A stretch of DNA of 64,000 bases from UBA4421 sp002704225 (GCA_902556425.1 CACDWG010000007.1:62001-126000), one strand, 5' to 3'. Shown: positions 1 to 8,962, numbered from the stretch's first letter. Notes: generated by a model not told the origin, from the sequence alone. A program made the numbers and translations.

Positions 1-183
1 GTGGCTCATAACGCCCTTGGCGATTTCACGAAGCGCGATCACGGTCGGCTTGTCGTTTTCTTCTTCCACCAATGCTTCGGTGTTGTAATTACGAAGTGCG
101 CGTGCGCGCCGGCTAGCCAGCATGACTAGGTCAAATCGGTTGTCCACATGCTCCAAGCAATCTTCAACGGTGATACGGGCCAT
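1..183 (-). CDS. rpoZ: RNA polymerase omega subunit, 3' end outside window
   Basis: The first 61 residues of RpoZ are visible, opening MARITVEDCLEHVDNRFDL and continuing through the conserved RRARAL segment and KPTVIALREIA. Omega (usually about 80-100 residues) binds the beta' subunit and helps RNA polymerase assemble. The start codon is the ATG read leftward from 183; the gene runs off the left edge, so its C-terminus cannot be judged. It lies 77 bp downstream of gmk on the same strand, the usual gmk-rpoZ pairing, in which spoT often follows. Confidence 0.95.
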   Translation of the reverse strand, partial: MARITVEDCLEHVDNRFDLVMLASRRARALRNYNTEALVEEENDKPTVIALREIAKGVMSH

Positions 184-260
184 GAATGTCTCGTTTAAGG
201 TGGCGAAAAAAGGAGAGAGAGGATACCGCCTGCTCGGCCCCAAAACAAGATAGGGGCGAC

Positions 261-878
261 TTAAATATCCGCTCCAACCAATTCTTTCACCTCGTTTTTT
301 TGCAATTGGACGACTCTGGTGAGGCGAGCCGCGTGCACGATACTTGCAACGTCCTGTAGGGCGGTTTCGAAGTCGGCGTTGATCACTAAGTAGTCAAAAT
401 GAATCGCTTGAGACATGTCCAGTTTGGCCTCTCCAAGACGCTTTTCAATGCTTTGTGCCGTATCTTCTCCGCGAGAGGTTAGGCGAGCGGCCAACTCTTC
501 CACCGAAGGAGGCAACACAAACACGCTGATGGCGTCGGGAATAGCCTCGCGAACCTGTTGTGCGCCCTGCCAGTCGATTTCAAGAATCACATCCTGACCC
601 AGTGCGCGCTTGGCTGCCACTTCAGCCTTTGAGGTGCCGTATCGCTTACCAAACACATTGGCGTGCTCGAGAAATTTGCCTTCATCGATCATCTGCACGA
701 ACTGGTCATCACTGACAAAGAAGTAATTTTCACCGTCCACCTCACCACCCCGAGCGGGACGGGTCGTGTGGCTAACGGAGACCACCAGTTGGGAGTCGGC
801 TTCCAAGGCGGCGTTCACTAAGGAGGTTTTGCCGGCTCCTGAAGGGGCGGACACGAGGAAAAGACTGCCTGTTTGCAT
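261..878 (-). CDS. gmk: Guanylate kinase
   Basis: Cytosolic enzyme that phosphorylates GMP to GDP with ATP, needed for GTP, dGTP and (p)ppGpp supply. The 205-residue product has the family's normal length. The P-loop APSGAGKTS is at about residues 11-19; the GMP-binding segment with TTRPARGGEVDGENYFF lies at about residues 38-54. It starts at an ATG at 878. Upstream is yicC on the same strand, separated by about 150 bp in which no further gene is seen; rpoZ follows. The yicC-gmk-rpoZ order is widespread in gammaproteobacteria. Confidence 0.97.
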   Translation of the reverse strand: MQTGSLFLVSAPSGAGKTSLVNAALEADSQLVVSVSHTTRPARGGEVDGENYFFVSDDQFVQMIDEGKFLEHANVFGKRYGTSKAEVAAKRALGQDVILEIDWQGAQQVREAIPDAISVFVLPPSVEELAARLTSRGEDTAQSIEKRLGEAKLDMSQAIHFDYLVINADFETALQDVASIVHAARLTRVVQLQKNEVKELVGADI

Positions 879-1026
879 AACTTATTCTTTGTTCTTGCTT
901 TGGGAGGACACGAATGCCGTTCGGGTTTTTCGCTTTCGCGGTATTTAATCAAGGATCAGTGAACTTGCCCAGTGAAGTTGGGATTCGTTCGAGGTCTGTC
1001 ATGATCGGCGTTGGCGGTTTCTGCTG

Positions 1027-1896
1027 TTACTGTATGTTTTGCACTTGTTCACGGATTTGCTCGATCAAGACTTTTAGCTCGATTGAGGCCAGAGACGTTT
1101 CCGCGCATACGGCCTTGGCCCCTAGGGTATTGGCCTCACGATTGAGCTCTTGAGTCAAAAAATCCAGTCGTCGGCCGTGGGGTCCCGAGCCGTCGACCAG
1201 CGCCCGGGCTTGTTCTACGTGGATCGCTAACCGGTCCAGTTCTTCGCGCACATCGGCTTTCTGCGCCAGCATTACCACTTCTTGGGCAAGGCGATCGGCC
1301 TCGATCTTGACGGATAACTCGTCGATACGATCCTGCAGTTTTTGTCGCTGTAATGTCGGCAAGGTCGCTGCGATGGGCTCCAGCTGTTGTACCTGTGCGT
1401 CGATCGCATTGAGACTCGACTTGACGATATCGTGCAGCTTGGCTCCCTCGTCGGCTCGGGCCGTGCCAAGTGCCACCAACCCCTCGTTGAAAAGATCGAC
1501 GGCGGCGGCAGCCATGTCGGTGAGGGCGCCTTCCGCGGTGCAGAGTAGACCGGGCCATGACATAAGCTGACTTTGTGTCATCGGGACGGCTTCCGGAGCT
1601 TTTGCAGCAATCACAGCCGCATTTTCCAGCAGGGTATTGAGCAGGGTCTCATTGACGGTAAGGGCGCTTGCGGGCTGGGTTGTATCGAGTTTCAGAACGG
1701 CGTCCAGCTTGCCGCGTGCCAGCGTTGTTCTGGCCTGATCGCGCAGCTGTTGCTCGATGCTGCGCAGCGACTCGGGCAGACGAAAGGTTGTTTCGAGGTA
1801 TCGGTGATTGACGGTCTTCAGTTCCCATATCAGATGGTAATTCGACGTTTTGCTTTCGGCTCTGGCGAAGCCCGTCATGCTGTACATGGTGCTCAT
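1027..1896 (-). CDS. yicC: YicC family endoribonuclease
   Basis: A 289-residue protein with the family's signature start, MYSMTGFARAE, and C-terminal EVVMLAQKADVREELDRL followed by GRRLDFLTQELNREANT, all diagnostic of YicC. Members have been described as endoribonucleases acting on RNA. Translation may begin at the first ATG (MSTMYS) or three codons later at MYSMTGF, which aligns better with homologues. It is divergent from rph, with a shared intergenic region of about 150 bp, and precedes gmk. Confidence 0.93.
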   Translation of the reverse strand: MSTMYSMTGFARAESKTSNYHLIWELKTVNHRYLETTFRLPESLRSIEQQLRDQARTTLARGKLDAVLKLDTTQPASALTVNETLLNTLLENAAVIAAKAPEAVPMTQSQLMSWPGLLCTAEGALTDMAAAAVDLFNEGLVALGTARADEGAKLHDIVKSSLNAIDAQVQQLEPIAATLPTLQRQKLQDRIDELSVKIEADRLAQEVVMLAQKADVREELDRLAIHVEQARALVDGSGPHGRRLDFLTQELNREANTLGAKAVCAETSLASIELKVLIEQIREQVQNIQ

Positions 1897-2045
1897 AGTG
1901 TCGCGTTCTGAATGGGAAAACCTGAGTCTAACGCATCTCGTCGGCGGACGAAGGTAGCGGGTGGCGTAAATTTGTATTGTGTCGGTCTCAGAACTTCCTT
2001 ACCGTGCGACCGTTCTGTAACCACATGACTCTATCAGGAGACTTT

Positions 2046-2741
2046 ATGCGACCCAGTGGACGAGCCAATGACGAGCTGAGAAACATCCGTTTTACCCGAC
2101 AATTCACGAAACACGCAGCGGGCTCTGTGCTGGTGGAATTCGGCGACACGAAGGTCATTTGTACTGCCTCGGTTGAAAATTCTGTGCCGGGTTTTTTGCG
2201 TGGTCGAGGTGAAGGCTGGGTAACCGCGGAATATGGCATGTTGCCGGGCGCCACGAACACGCGTAACGATCGGGAAGCAGCCCGTGGCAAGCAAAATGGC
2301 CGTACCGTTGAAATTCAACGTTTGATCGGCCGCTCACTGCGTGCCATGGTCGACATGAAGAAGCTGGGCGAGCGTACGATTCGAATCGACTGTGATGTGA
2401 TTCAGGCCGATGGCGGTACGCGAACCGCATCGATCACCGGCGGTGCACTGGCCTTGGCGGATGCGATTCGCAGTATTCCAGCAGAGGAAGCGCTGGTGGG
2501 GTTTGTCTCTTCCGTCAGCGTGGGTATCTATCGTGGAACGCCAGTGCTCGATTTGGACTATGCCGAAGATTCCAACGCAGAAACTGATATGAACGTAGTG
2601 CGCTTGGGCGATGGATTCATTGAACTGCAGGGCACGGGGGAAGCCGCGCCATTTACGAAGTCGGAACTTGCCCAGTTGATTGATTTGGCGGAAAAGGGGA
2701 CCGAGCAATTGCTGCAGCTTCAGCAGGCTGCACTGGTTTAA
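2046..2741 (+). CDS. rph: Ribonuclease PH
   Basis: Phosphorolytic 3'-5' exoribonuclease that trims tRNA 3' ends, releasing nucleoside diphosphates. The product opens MRPSGRANDELR and contains the phosphate-binding EYGMLPGAT segment (about residues 65-73), the RLIGRSLRA segment and C-terminal GTGEAAPFTKSEL. The ATG at 2046 is preceded by AGGAG (2036-2040), so it is preferred over the in-frame start at 1977. About 231 residues, normal length. pyrE follows after 11 bp, as in many gammaproteobacteria. Confidence 0.96.
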   Translation: MRPSGRANDELRNIRFTRQFTKHAAGSVLVEFGDTKVICTASVENSVPGFLRGRGEGWVTAEYGMLPGATNTRNDREAARGKQNGRTVEIQRLIGRSLRAMVDMKKLGERTIRIDCDVIQADGGTRTASITGGALALADAIRSIPAEEALVGFVSSVSVGIYRGTPVLDLDYAEDSNAETDMNVVRLGDGFIELQGTGEAAPFTKSELAQLIDLAEKGTEQLLQLQQAALV

Positions 2742-2752
2742 GGTAAGACGCT

Positions 2753-3394
2753 GTGACAGATAAACGACAATTCATTGATTTTTTGGTGCAACAAAATGTC
2801 CTGAAATTTGGGCGTTTTACCCTGAACTCCGGACGCATCAGTCCTTACTTTTTCAACCTGGGTTCCGTTGCCACTGGCGGAGCCTATGCGGAGCTAGGCT
2901 CCGCCTATGCCGAAGCAGTCCTACAATCCGGGGTGGAATTCGATTTGCTTTTCGGGCCTGCGTATAAGGGCATACCTATCGCGGTTGCCACGGCAATGGC
3001 CTTGGCCGAGCGCGGGGTGGATGTTGGTGTTGCTTACAATCGCAAGGAAGCCAAGGATCACGGAGAAGGGGGTCTGCTGGTTGGCGCACCGGTCAGTGGT
3101 CGAGTACTGATGTTGGACGACGTGTTGACCTCAGGGAAAGCCATTCGCGGCGCAGCGGATCTGATTCGATCGGAAGGTGCCGAGATTGCTGGAGTCGTTA
3201 TCGCGATGGATCGCGCGGAAGTAATGGCAGGCTCTGAGGAAACCGCCGTTTCCGATTTGCGCGGCGAGCTAGGTGCACCGGTGATCAGTATCGCTCATGT
3301 TTCAGACGTGCTGACCTATCTTGACCAAGCGCCTGCCCAATCCGAGGCTCTGAGCGCCATGCGGGCCTACGTTGAGCAGCACTGCGCTCTTTAG
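2753..3394 (+). CDS. pyrE: Orotate phosphoribosyltransferase
   Basis: Transfers ribose phosphate from PRPP to orotate, giving OMP in de novo pyrimidine synthesis. The 213-residue product has NSGRISPYFFNLG near the N-terminus, the flexible-loop YNRKEAKDHGEGG at about residues 98-110 and the PRPP-binding motif VLMLDDVLTSGKA at about residues 116-128. It begins with GTG at 2753. It is downstream of rph in the same direction and convergent with slmA, only 9 bp away. In E. coli the rph-pyrE arrangement controls pyrE by attenuation; no comparable structure is obvious here. Confidence 0.96.
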   Translation: MTDKRQFIDFLVQQNVLKFGRFTLNSGRISPYFFNLGSVATGGAYAELGSAYAEAVLQSGVEFDLLFGPAYKGIPIAVATAMALAERGVDVGVAYNRKEAKDHGEGGLLVGAPVSGRVLMLDDVLTSGKAIRGAADLIRSEGAEIAGVVIAMDRAEVMAGSEETAVSDLRGELGAPVISIAHVSDVLTYLDQAPAQSEALSAMRAYVEQHCAL

Positions 3395-3403
3395 GATGGA
3401 GAC

Positions 3404-3988
3404 TTAGCGTCCAAAAACGCCGCGTCGAATCACAAACCAATGAGCGTCCCAATCCGCTGTCGGATTCTGCTTAAAGTCGCTGCGGACAAATTGCGCGATT
3501 TGGCCTTCAGTTAAGGTCATCAGCACCCTAGCCAGTACGGCGGGCTGATTGCCCGGCAACGGGTCGGTTTGCAGACTCAAATCCCGCAGTATTTGCCGCA
3601 GTTGGGTTTCGATTCGATCCAGCAATTGCCGCATACGTGCGCGCAGGCGATCGGTTTCCCCCTGCAAAGCGTCACCGACAAAGAGTCTGGCAAAGCCCGG
3701 GTTGCGCTCGACAAAGGTGAGCACGAGCAGCACGATGTCACGGCATTTGGCTTCATGATCTCGGGGCTCTTTGGCAATGGCAGTCATTCGTGAAAAAAGG
3801 GTTTCCTCGATGAACTCGATCAAGCCCTCAATCATTTTGGCCTTGCTGGGAAAGTGTCGGTATAAAGCGGCTTCGGATAGGCCCACCTCTTTGGCGAGCT
3901 TGGCCGTTGTGATTTTGCCGCCAGGGTTGGCCTCCAGCATGTGCGCGAGAGCCTGCAAAATTTCGGGTTTGCGACTGGTTCTAGGCAT
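3404..3988 (-). CDS. slmA: Nucleoid occlusion factor SlmA (TetR family)
   Basis: DNA-binding inhibitor of FtsZ ring assembly over the chromosome. The 194-residue product begins MPRTSRKPEILQALAHML and has a TetR-type helix-turn-helix, ITTAKLAKEVGLSEAALYRHF, at about residues 26-46; E. coli SlmA has 198 residues. A longer in-frame reading upstream to 4165 lies inside argB and is not credible. The start ATG overlaps the argB stop by 8 bp, suggesting translational coupling in the coaBC-algC-argB-slmA run. Confidence 0.93.
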   Translation of the reverse strand: MPRTSRKPEILQALAHMLEANPGGKITTAKLAKEVGLSEAALYRHFPSKAKMIEGLIEFIEETLFSRMTAIAKEPRDHEAKCRDIVLLVLTFVERNPGFARLFVGDALQGETDRLRARMRQLLDRIETQLRQILRDLSLQTDPLPGNQPAVLARVLMTLTEGQIAQFVRSDFKQNPTADWDAHWFVIRRGVFGR

Positions 3989-4893
3989 GATCCACCTGCT
4001 GACTGAGAATCTGGGTGCCCACGCCGGAATCGGTAAAGACTTCCAGCAGGAGCGCGTGCGGGACACGGCCATCCACAATGGTGACGCTGTCAACACCGCC
4101 AGTGACGGCATCCAGCGCACAATCGACCTTGGGCAACATCCCTTCACTGATCGTCCCGTCGGCAATCAGCGCCTCGACCTCGTTTTTTTCTAGCGAAGAA
4201 ATGGTTTCTTTTTCTGCATTCAAAATCCCCGGCGTGTTGGTGAGCAGCACCAACTTTTCGGCACCGAGTGCCTGAGCCACAGCGCCGGCAACGATGTCAG
4301 CGTTGATATTGAAAGACTCCCCGTCTTTGCCAACACCGACTGGCGCGATCACAGGAATGAATTCCGACTGAACCAAGGTATCGAGCACATCAACCTGAAC
4401 GTTGGTAATGCTGCCCACATGACCAATATCGATGATTTCTGGGGCGCTGGCGCCGGCATCGTTCGATGCGCTGGTCATGGGCATTTTTTCTGCTTGGATC
4501 AGATCACCGTCTTTACCGGTCACGCCAACGGCTCGTCCACCGTGGGTATTGATGAGCGAGACGATTTCGGGATTGACGAGCCCCCCCCAACACCATTTGC
4601 ACCACATCCATGGTGGCGGAGTCGGTTACGCGCATGCCGTTGACGAATTTAGACTCGATGTTGAGGCGAGACAGCAACTCGCCGATTTGAGGGCCACCGC
4701 CATGTACAACAACGGGGTTAATGCCCACGAGCTTCATCAGCACCACATCGGCGGCAAAACTGTCTTTTAGCGCCGCTTCGGTCATGGCGTTTCCGCCGTA
4801 CTTGATGACCACGGTGGTGCCATGAAAGCGGCGGATATAGGGCAGAGCTTCGGTCAGTACTCGGCTCGTTATGTTGTTATTGGATTCGGTCAT
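3981..4893 (-). pseudogene. argB: Acetylglutamate kinase, interrupted by a one-base frameshift in a G8 run
   Basis: Second enzyme of arginine synthesis, phosphorylating N-acetylglutamate. The N-terminal part (4893 down to about 4588) encodes VVIKYGGNAM, VVVHGGGPQIG and RVTDSATMDVVQMVLGG; the C-terminal part continues in another frame with VNPEIVSLINTHGGRAVG and GKDGDLIQAEKM to the stop at 3981. The break is at a run of eight C on the plus strand (4581-4588). With seven the frame reads MVLGGLVNPEIV, as in intact homologues; with eight it reads MVLGGARQSRN and ends at 4513. A single-base sequencing or assembly error, slippage, or a true mutation would all fit. Repaired length would be about 303 residues, normal for ArgB. 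Everything else looks under selection. Confidence 0.9.
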
Positions 4894-4935
4894 CTCGCTG
4901 TCCGTACTCCTCGGGTGTGCTGTTGGCTATTGGGT

Positions 4936-6327
4936 CTACAAAAACGCTAACGAGCGATCTACTTTTTGTAGTTCCGTTTGAAACAGAGTCTGAATATCCA
5001 TCAAGGCGGACTCTGTGTCTGCTTCAAATCGCAGAGACAAAACTGGGCTGGTGTTGGAGGGCCGAATCAGGCCCCAACCGTTGTCGAAGTCCACACGAAT
5101 GCCGTCGATATCGGTCAGGCTTCCTCGACCAAAGTCGCCAGTATCCGTCAGCGCCCGCATCAGGGCGAATTTGTGCTCTTCCGTGGTTTGGATCTTTATT
5201 TCGGGGGTCGTCACGGTCACCGGATACTTGGCAAAGCATTCGTCAGCGCTTGCGTCGGTTTGGCTGAGAAGTTGCAGCAGCCGGCCAGCGGCAAAAATCG
5301 CATCGTCGAATCCGTACCAGTTTTCTACAATGCAAAGGTGTCCGCTGAATTCGCCGGCCAGGGGTGAGTTGGTTTCCTTGATCTTGGCCTTGATGTGGGA
5401 ATGTCCGGTTTTCCACATTAAGGGTACGCCGCCTGCCTCGCGAATGATTTCGGGCAAATATCGGCTGCACTTCACGTCGAAAATCACGGTTTCGCCTGGG
5501 TTGCGTCGACAAATGTCTTCAGCAAAAAACATCATGAGCTTGTCGGGCCAGATGATGCCGCCGGCCGGTGTAACGACGCCGAGTCGATCGCCGTCGCCAT
5601 CAAAAGCCAAGCCGATGTCTGCGCTGGTTTCTTTGACCTTGGCAATCAGGTCTTGCAGATTTTCAGGTTCGGCAGGATCCGGGTGGTGGTTGGGGAAGTT
5701 TCCGTCAACCTCGCAAAACAGTGGCGTCACATTGCAGCCTAAGGCTTCGATGATCTCAGGGGCAATGCCGCCGGCAACGCCATTTCCGCAGTCCACAACC
5801 ACATTCAATGGCCGACTGAGTTCACAAACAGGCAGCATCTTGTCGCGAAAAGCCGGCACGATGTCGGCGGTTGAAATCTGGCCGCTACCTTCGCTCAGGG
5901 TGTTGTGCTGCAAATTGTGCAAAAGCGTTTGAATGCGTTCCTCGGCCAGGGTGACGCCGCCAATCATCATCTTCAGACCATTGTATTCCGGTGGATTATG
6001 GCTGCCGGTGATCATGATGCCCGTACCGGTTTGCAGTTCGTGGGTCGCGAAATAGAGTAAGGGCGTAGGCACCAGGCCAACGCTAATGACATCCATGCCA
6101 CCCTCGCAGAGCCCGCGGCTGAGGGCATTCTCAAGTCCAGGGCTGGAGAGGCGTCCGTCTCGCCCCACTACTGCTGTGTTTTGGCCTTCGGCTAAGGCCG
6201 CCGTCGCAAAGCTTCGACCGATCCAATAGACCACCTCTTCGGTCAAATTTTGGGTGGTAATGCCCCGAATGTCGTAGGCTCGAAAAATACCTGAATCGAG
6301 AGTCGATGGAGGCTTGGTGTTGCTCAT
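4936..6327 (-). CDS. algC: Phosphomannomutase/phosphoglucomutase (AlgC type)
   Basis: Interconverts mannose-6-phosphate with mannose-1-phosphate and glucose-6-phosphate with glucose-1-phosphate, feeding polysaccharide and LPS synthesis. The 463-residue product has the four-domain phosphohexomutase signatures: catalytic serine loop TGSHNP (residues 107-112), metal loop FDGDGDR (around 240), the sugar-specificity segment GEFSGH and C-terminal phosphate loop IRPSNTSPVL. It lies between coaBC and argB, the order seen in Pseudomonas, but without the dut gene often found between coaBC and algC. Confidence 0.93.
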   Translation of the reverse strand: MSNTKPPSTLDSGIFRAYDIRGITTQNLTEEVVYWIGRSFATAALAEGQNTAVVGRDGRLSSPGLENALSRGLCEGGMDVISVGLVPTPLLYFATHELQTGTGIMITGSHNPPEYNGLKMMIGGVTLAEERIQTLLHNLQHNTLSEGSGQISTADIVPAFRDKMLPVCELSRPLNVVVDCGNGVAGGIAPEIIEALGCNVTPLFCEVDGNFPNHHPDPAEPENLQDLIAKVKETSADIGLAFDGDGDRLGVVTPAGGIIWPDKLMMFFAEDICRRNPGETVIFDVKCSRYLPEIIREAGGVPLMWKTGHSHIKAKIKETNSPLAGEFSGHLCIVENWYGFDDAIFAAGRLLQLLSQTDASADECFAKYPVTVTTPEIKIQTTEEHKFALMRALTDTGDFGRGSLTDIDGIRVDFDNGWGLIRPSNTSPVLSLRFEADTESALMDIQTLFQTELQKVDRSLAFL

Positions 6328-6359
6328 GGTGCTGCTGGTTCCTCTATATTTCTAAATTT

Positions 6360-7607
6360 CTAATTTTTGAGGCCGATTTTCTCTTTGAAAAGCGCTGTAA
6401 GGTGGTGAACCAGCTGGTTCGCGATCTCGGTTTTGGGTTGGGTTCCGAAATCAATCTCGCCGTGTTCATGAATCAAGGTCACTGCGTTGTTGGCACTGTT
6501 AAAGCCAATGCTCTGGTCAGAAACGTCGTTGACCACGATGGCGTCTAGGCCCTTGCGCGCACGTTTTTCGCGGGCATTGTTCAAGGTGTCGTTGGTTTCA
6601 GCGGCAAAACCCACCACTACCTTGACCTGATCCGACTGAACGACGCTGGCAATAATGTCCGGATTTTCCACCAGCGCGAGCTGCAGATCGGGCTCTTCCA
6701 GCCGATGGCGCTTGATTTTTTGCCCCTGGGCGATGGCGGGTCGGTAGTCTGCTACCGCGGCGACGCCGATGAAAATATCCGTTGCAGGTAGGGCACTGTG
6801 TACCCGTTCGTACATGTCTTGAGCGGTTGTAACATCCTGGCGTTCGATATCGGAGTGAGCGTCTGCAACGCCGGGGCCAGCGATCAATATCACCTTGGCA
6901 CCCGCCCGCCTTGCGGCTTCGGCGACGGCCAAGCCCTGCAAGCCGGAGCTGTGATTGCTGATGTAGCGCACGGGGTCGATGGCTTCACGTGTGGGTCCTG
7001 TCGTTACCGTTACCGTGCAGCCTGCCAGGGAACCCTGCCCGTCTCCCGTGACAGGTTGTTGGGACAGCGCTGTGAGCAAGTCCTCGGGTTCGGTCATACG
7101 TCCGGGGCCCTGATCTCCGCAGGCTTGATCTCCGCTGTCGGGCCCAATGATGCGGCATCCATCGGCTTCGAGGGATGCCAAATTACGCTGAACGGCAGGG
7201 TGCTGGTACATCTGTTGGTTCATGGCAGGCGCGATGCTCACTGGGGCCGGACTGGCCAAGCACAGTGTGCTCAGAAGATCCGAGGCCTCACCAGAGGCCA
7301 TTCGGGCGATCATGCTGGCAGTCGCCGGCGCAATCAGGATTTGGTCCGCCCACCGTGCTAATTCAATGTGGCCCATGGCTGCTTCCGCCCCGGCATCCCA
7401 CAAATCGTCGCGAACGGGGTTGCCGCTGACCGCCTGCAGGGATGTCGCGGTAACAAACTGATGGGCATTCGCTGTCATCACGACCTGAACGGCCGCACCG
7501 GCCTCTACGAGTCGGCGCACAAGGACCGGGGTCTTGTAGGCAGCGATTCCACCGCTGATGCCAAGCAAAATATGTTGTCCTGACAGGTTTGACGTCATCT
7601 CGGGCAT
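6360..7607 (-). CDS. coaBC: Bifunctional phosphopantothenoylcysteine decarboxylase/phosphopantothenate-cysteine ligase
   Basis: Carries out two steps of coenzyme A synthesis. The CoaC half has the flavoprotein motif GISGGIAAYKTPVLVRRL and APAMNQQMY; the CoaB half has YISNHSSGLQG, AAVADYRP and LVENPDIIASV. The ATG at 7607 (MPEMTSNL) follows GAGGA at suitable spacing; upstream in-frame codons to 7673 would overlap the radC start and are not needed. About 415 residues, slightly longer than typical (around 400). Divergent from radC with 56 bp between. Confidence 0.94.
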   Translation of the reverse strand: MPEMTSNLSGQHILLGISGGIAAYKTPVLVRRLVEAGAAVQVVMTANAHQFVTATSLQAVSGNPVRDDLWDAGAEAAMGHIELARWADQILIAPATASMIARMASGEASDLLSTLCLASPAPVSIAPAMNQQMYQHPAVQRNLASLEADGCRIIGPDSGDQACGDQGPGRMTEPEDLLTALSQQPVTGDGQGSLAGCTVTVTTGPTREAIDPVRYISNHSSGLQGLAVAEAARRAGAKVILIAGPGVADAHSDIERQDVTTAQDMYERVHSALPATDIFIGVAAVADYRPAIAQGQKIKRHRLEEPDLQLALVENPDIIASVVQSDQVKVVVGFAAETNDTLNNAREKRARKGLDAIVVNDVSDQSIGFNSANNAVTLIHEHGEIDFGTQPKTEIANQLVHHLTALFKEKIGLKN

Positions 7608-7663
7608 GGCCCATTCCTCAAAGTGATGCGCGAACGGAAAATAGGGTTGGATCAAGGTGAAAA

Positions 7664-8395
7664 ATGGCTTCAAAAAGACCCCAACAGCTTCGTGACAAGG
7701 GTAACACCGAAGACAGCGCCAGCGTTATTGCAAACTGGGTTGAAGATGAACAGCCAAGGGCACGTTTGAGTCGCTACGGTGCGTCAGAAATGTCCACGGC
7801 AGAGCTGCTGGCGATATGCTTGGTGAGTGGTATGCCTGGGGAGGATGCGGTGCAATTGGCCCGCCGCCTGCTTGGCGAATTCGGTGGCATCGGTGGCTTG
7901 CTCGCCGCACCGTTGGACCGTTTGCGAGCCTCACACGGCTTAGGTTTGGCCAAGGCAGCGCAAATTAAGGCGATTCAGGAGCTGGGCGTTCGGGACACGG
8001 AAACCTCCCTCGTCAAAGCTCAGCGTTTTCGGGATCCCTCAGCGGTAGCTGAATACCTGCGAAAACGCATGGGCTCGCTGGCCCATGAGGCCTTCGCCTG
8101 TTTATTTCTGAATGCAAAAAACGAGCACCTTGGCTTCGAGATTATGTTTCACGGCTCCATTGACCGCACACATGTGCATGCGAGGGAGGTGTTGAGGCGC
8201 GGTTTGGAGCACAATGCCGCAGCGATTATCGTTTGCCACAACCATCCGTCGGGCAACGCCGAACCAAGTCAGGCAGACATCACACTAACGCGCTTCCTCT
8301 CTGACTTGCTGGCTCAAGTGGAGATTCGACTATTGGACCATATCGTCGTCAGTACACACTCTTGGGTCTCGATGCAAATGCGAGGCCTACTTTAG
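7664..8395 (+). CDS. radC: RadC family protein (JAB/MPN domain)
   Basis: A 243-residue protein with an N-terminal helix-hairpin-helix-like region (GGIGGLLAAPLDRL followed by GLGLAKAAQIKAI) and a C-terminal JAB metal-binding domain with HNHPSGNAEPSQAD at about residue 190. The family was named for a presumed DNA-repair role that was later questioned; its function is unresolved. It sits divergently from coaBC and upstream of rpmB, the usual gammaproteobacterial order. Start ATG at 7664. Confidence 0.94.
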   Translation: MASKRPQQLRDKGNTEDSASVIANWVEDEQPRARLSRYGASEMSTAELLAICLVSGMPGEDAVQLARRLLGEFGGIGGLLAAPLDRLRASHGLGLAKAAQIKAIQELGVRDTETSLVKAQRFRDPSAVAEYLRKRMGSLAHEAFACLFLNAKNEHLGFEIMFHGSIDRTHVHAREVLRRGLEHNAAAIIVCHNHPSGNAEPSQADITLTRFLSDLLAQVEIRLLDHIVVSTHSWVSMQMRGLL

Positions 8396-8454
8396 TCGTC
8401 CACGACAAACTCGGACGAAAAAGCGTGTTTTTGGGGCGTTTTGGACCGGTTTTC

Positions 8455-8483
8455 TTGCCCTGTCTAGCCCACTTTGGTATAAA
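8455..8483 (+). promoter_or_regulatory. Sigma-70-like promoter for rpmB-rpmG
   Basis: TTGCCC at 8455-8460 and TATAAA at 8478-8483 are separated by exactly 17 bp, a near-consensus spacing, 30 bp before the rpmB start codon. Strong promoters are expected for ribosomal protein genes. It likely drives rpmB, rpmG and, by read-through, mutM. Confidence 0.7.
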
Positions 8484-8512
8484 CGCGCCTCAAATTTTTT
8501 GGGACTCCCATT

Positions 8513-8749
8513 ATGTCCAAAGTATGTCAGGTAACAGGTAAGCGTCCGATGGCTGGAAACAACGTCAGCCACGCGATGAACAAGACCCGTCGCCGTTTCT
8601 TGCCAAACCTCCACACCCACCGTTTTTGGGTGGAAGCGGAAAAGCGTTATGTGAAATTGCGAGTGTCTTCTAACGGAATGCGCATTATCGACAAGAAGGG
8701 TATCGACGAGGTACTCAAGGACGTGCGCGCTGCGGGTCATAAGGTATAA
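8513..8749 (+). CDS. rpmB: 50S ribosomal protein L28
   Basis: A 78-residue basic protein opening MSKVCQVTGKRPMAGNNVSH, then KTRRRFLPNLHTHRFWVE and ending IDEVLKDVRAAGHKV: the full-length gammaproteobacterial L28. It is a component of the large ribosomal subunit. rpmG follows after 54 bp and the pair forms the usual rpmBG operon upstream of mutM. Confidence 0.98.
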   Translation: MSKVCQVTGKRPMAGNNVSHAMNKTRRRFLPNLHTHRFWVEAEKRYVKLRVSSNGMRIIDKKGIDEVLKDVRAAGHKV

Positions 8750-8803
8750 AGAGCCTTTGGCCGGGTTGCGGTAGCACTCGACTTAACGAATAGGAAAAAT
8801 TCC

Positions 8804-8959
8804 ATGCGAGATAAAATCAAGTTGGTATCCAGCGCCGGAACAGGGCACTACTACACCACGGATAAGAACAAGAAAAACACGCCAGACAAGATGGAGATCA
8901 AAAAATACGATCCTGTCGTGCGTAAGCATGTGATCTACAAAGAAGGCAAGATCAAGTAA
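8804..8959 (+). CDS. rpmG: 50S ribosomal protein L33
   Basis: A short gene of 51 residues: MRDKIKLVSSAGTGHYYTTD, then KNKKNTPDKMEIKKYDP and KEGKIK at the end. It lacks the CxxC zinc pairs found in the other L33 type, so it is the zinc-independent form typical of gammaproteobacteria. AGGAAAAAT lies just before the ATG at 8804. mutM begins 3 bp after its stop. Confidence 0.97.
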   Translation: MRDKIKLVSSAGTGHYYTTDKNKKNTPDKMEIKKYDPVVRKHVIYKEGKIK

Positions 8960-8962
8960 CAG

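Noticed and set aside
5015..5932. Long plus-strand open frame (305 codons) inside algC
   Set aside because: Antisense shadow of the phosphohexomutase, rich in Ser/Arg/Pro and without any recognisable domain.
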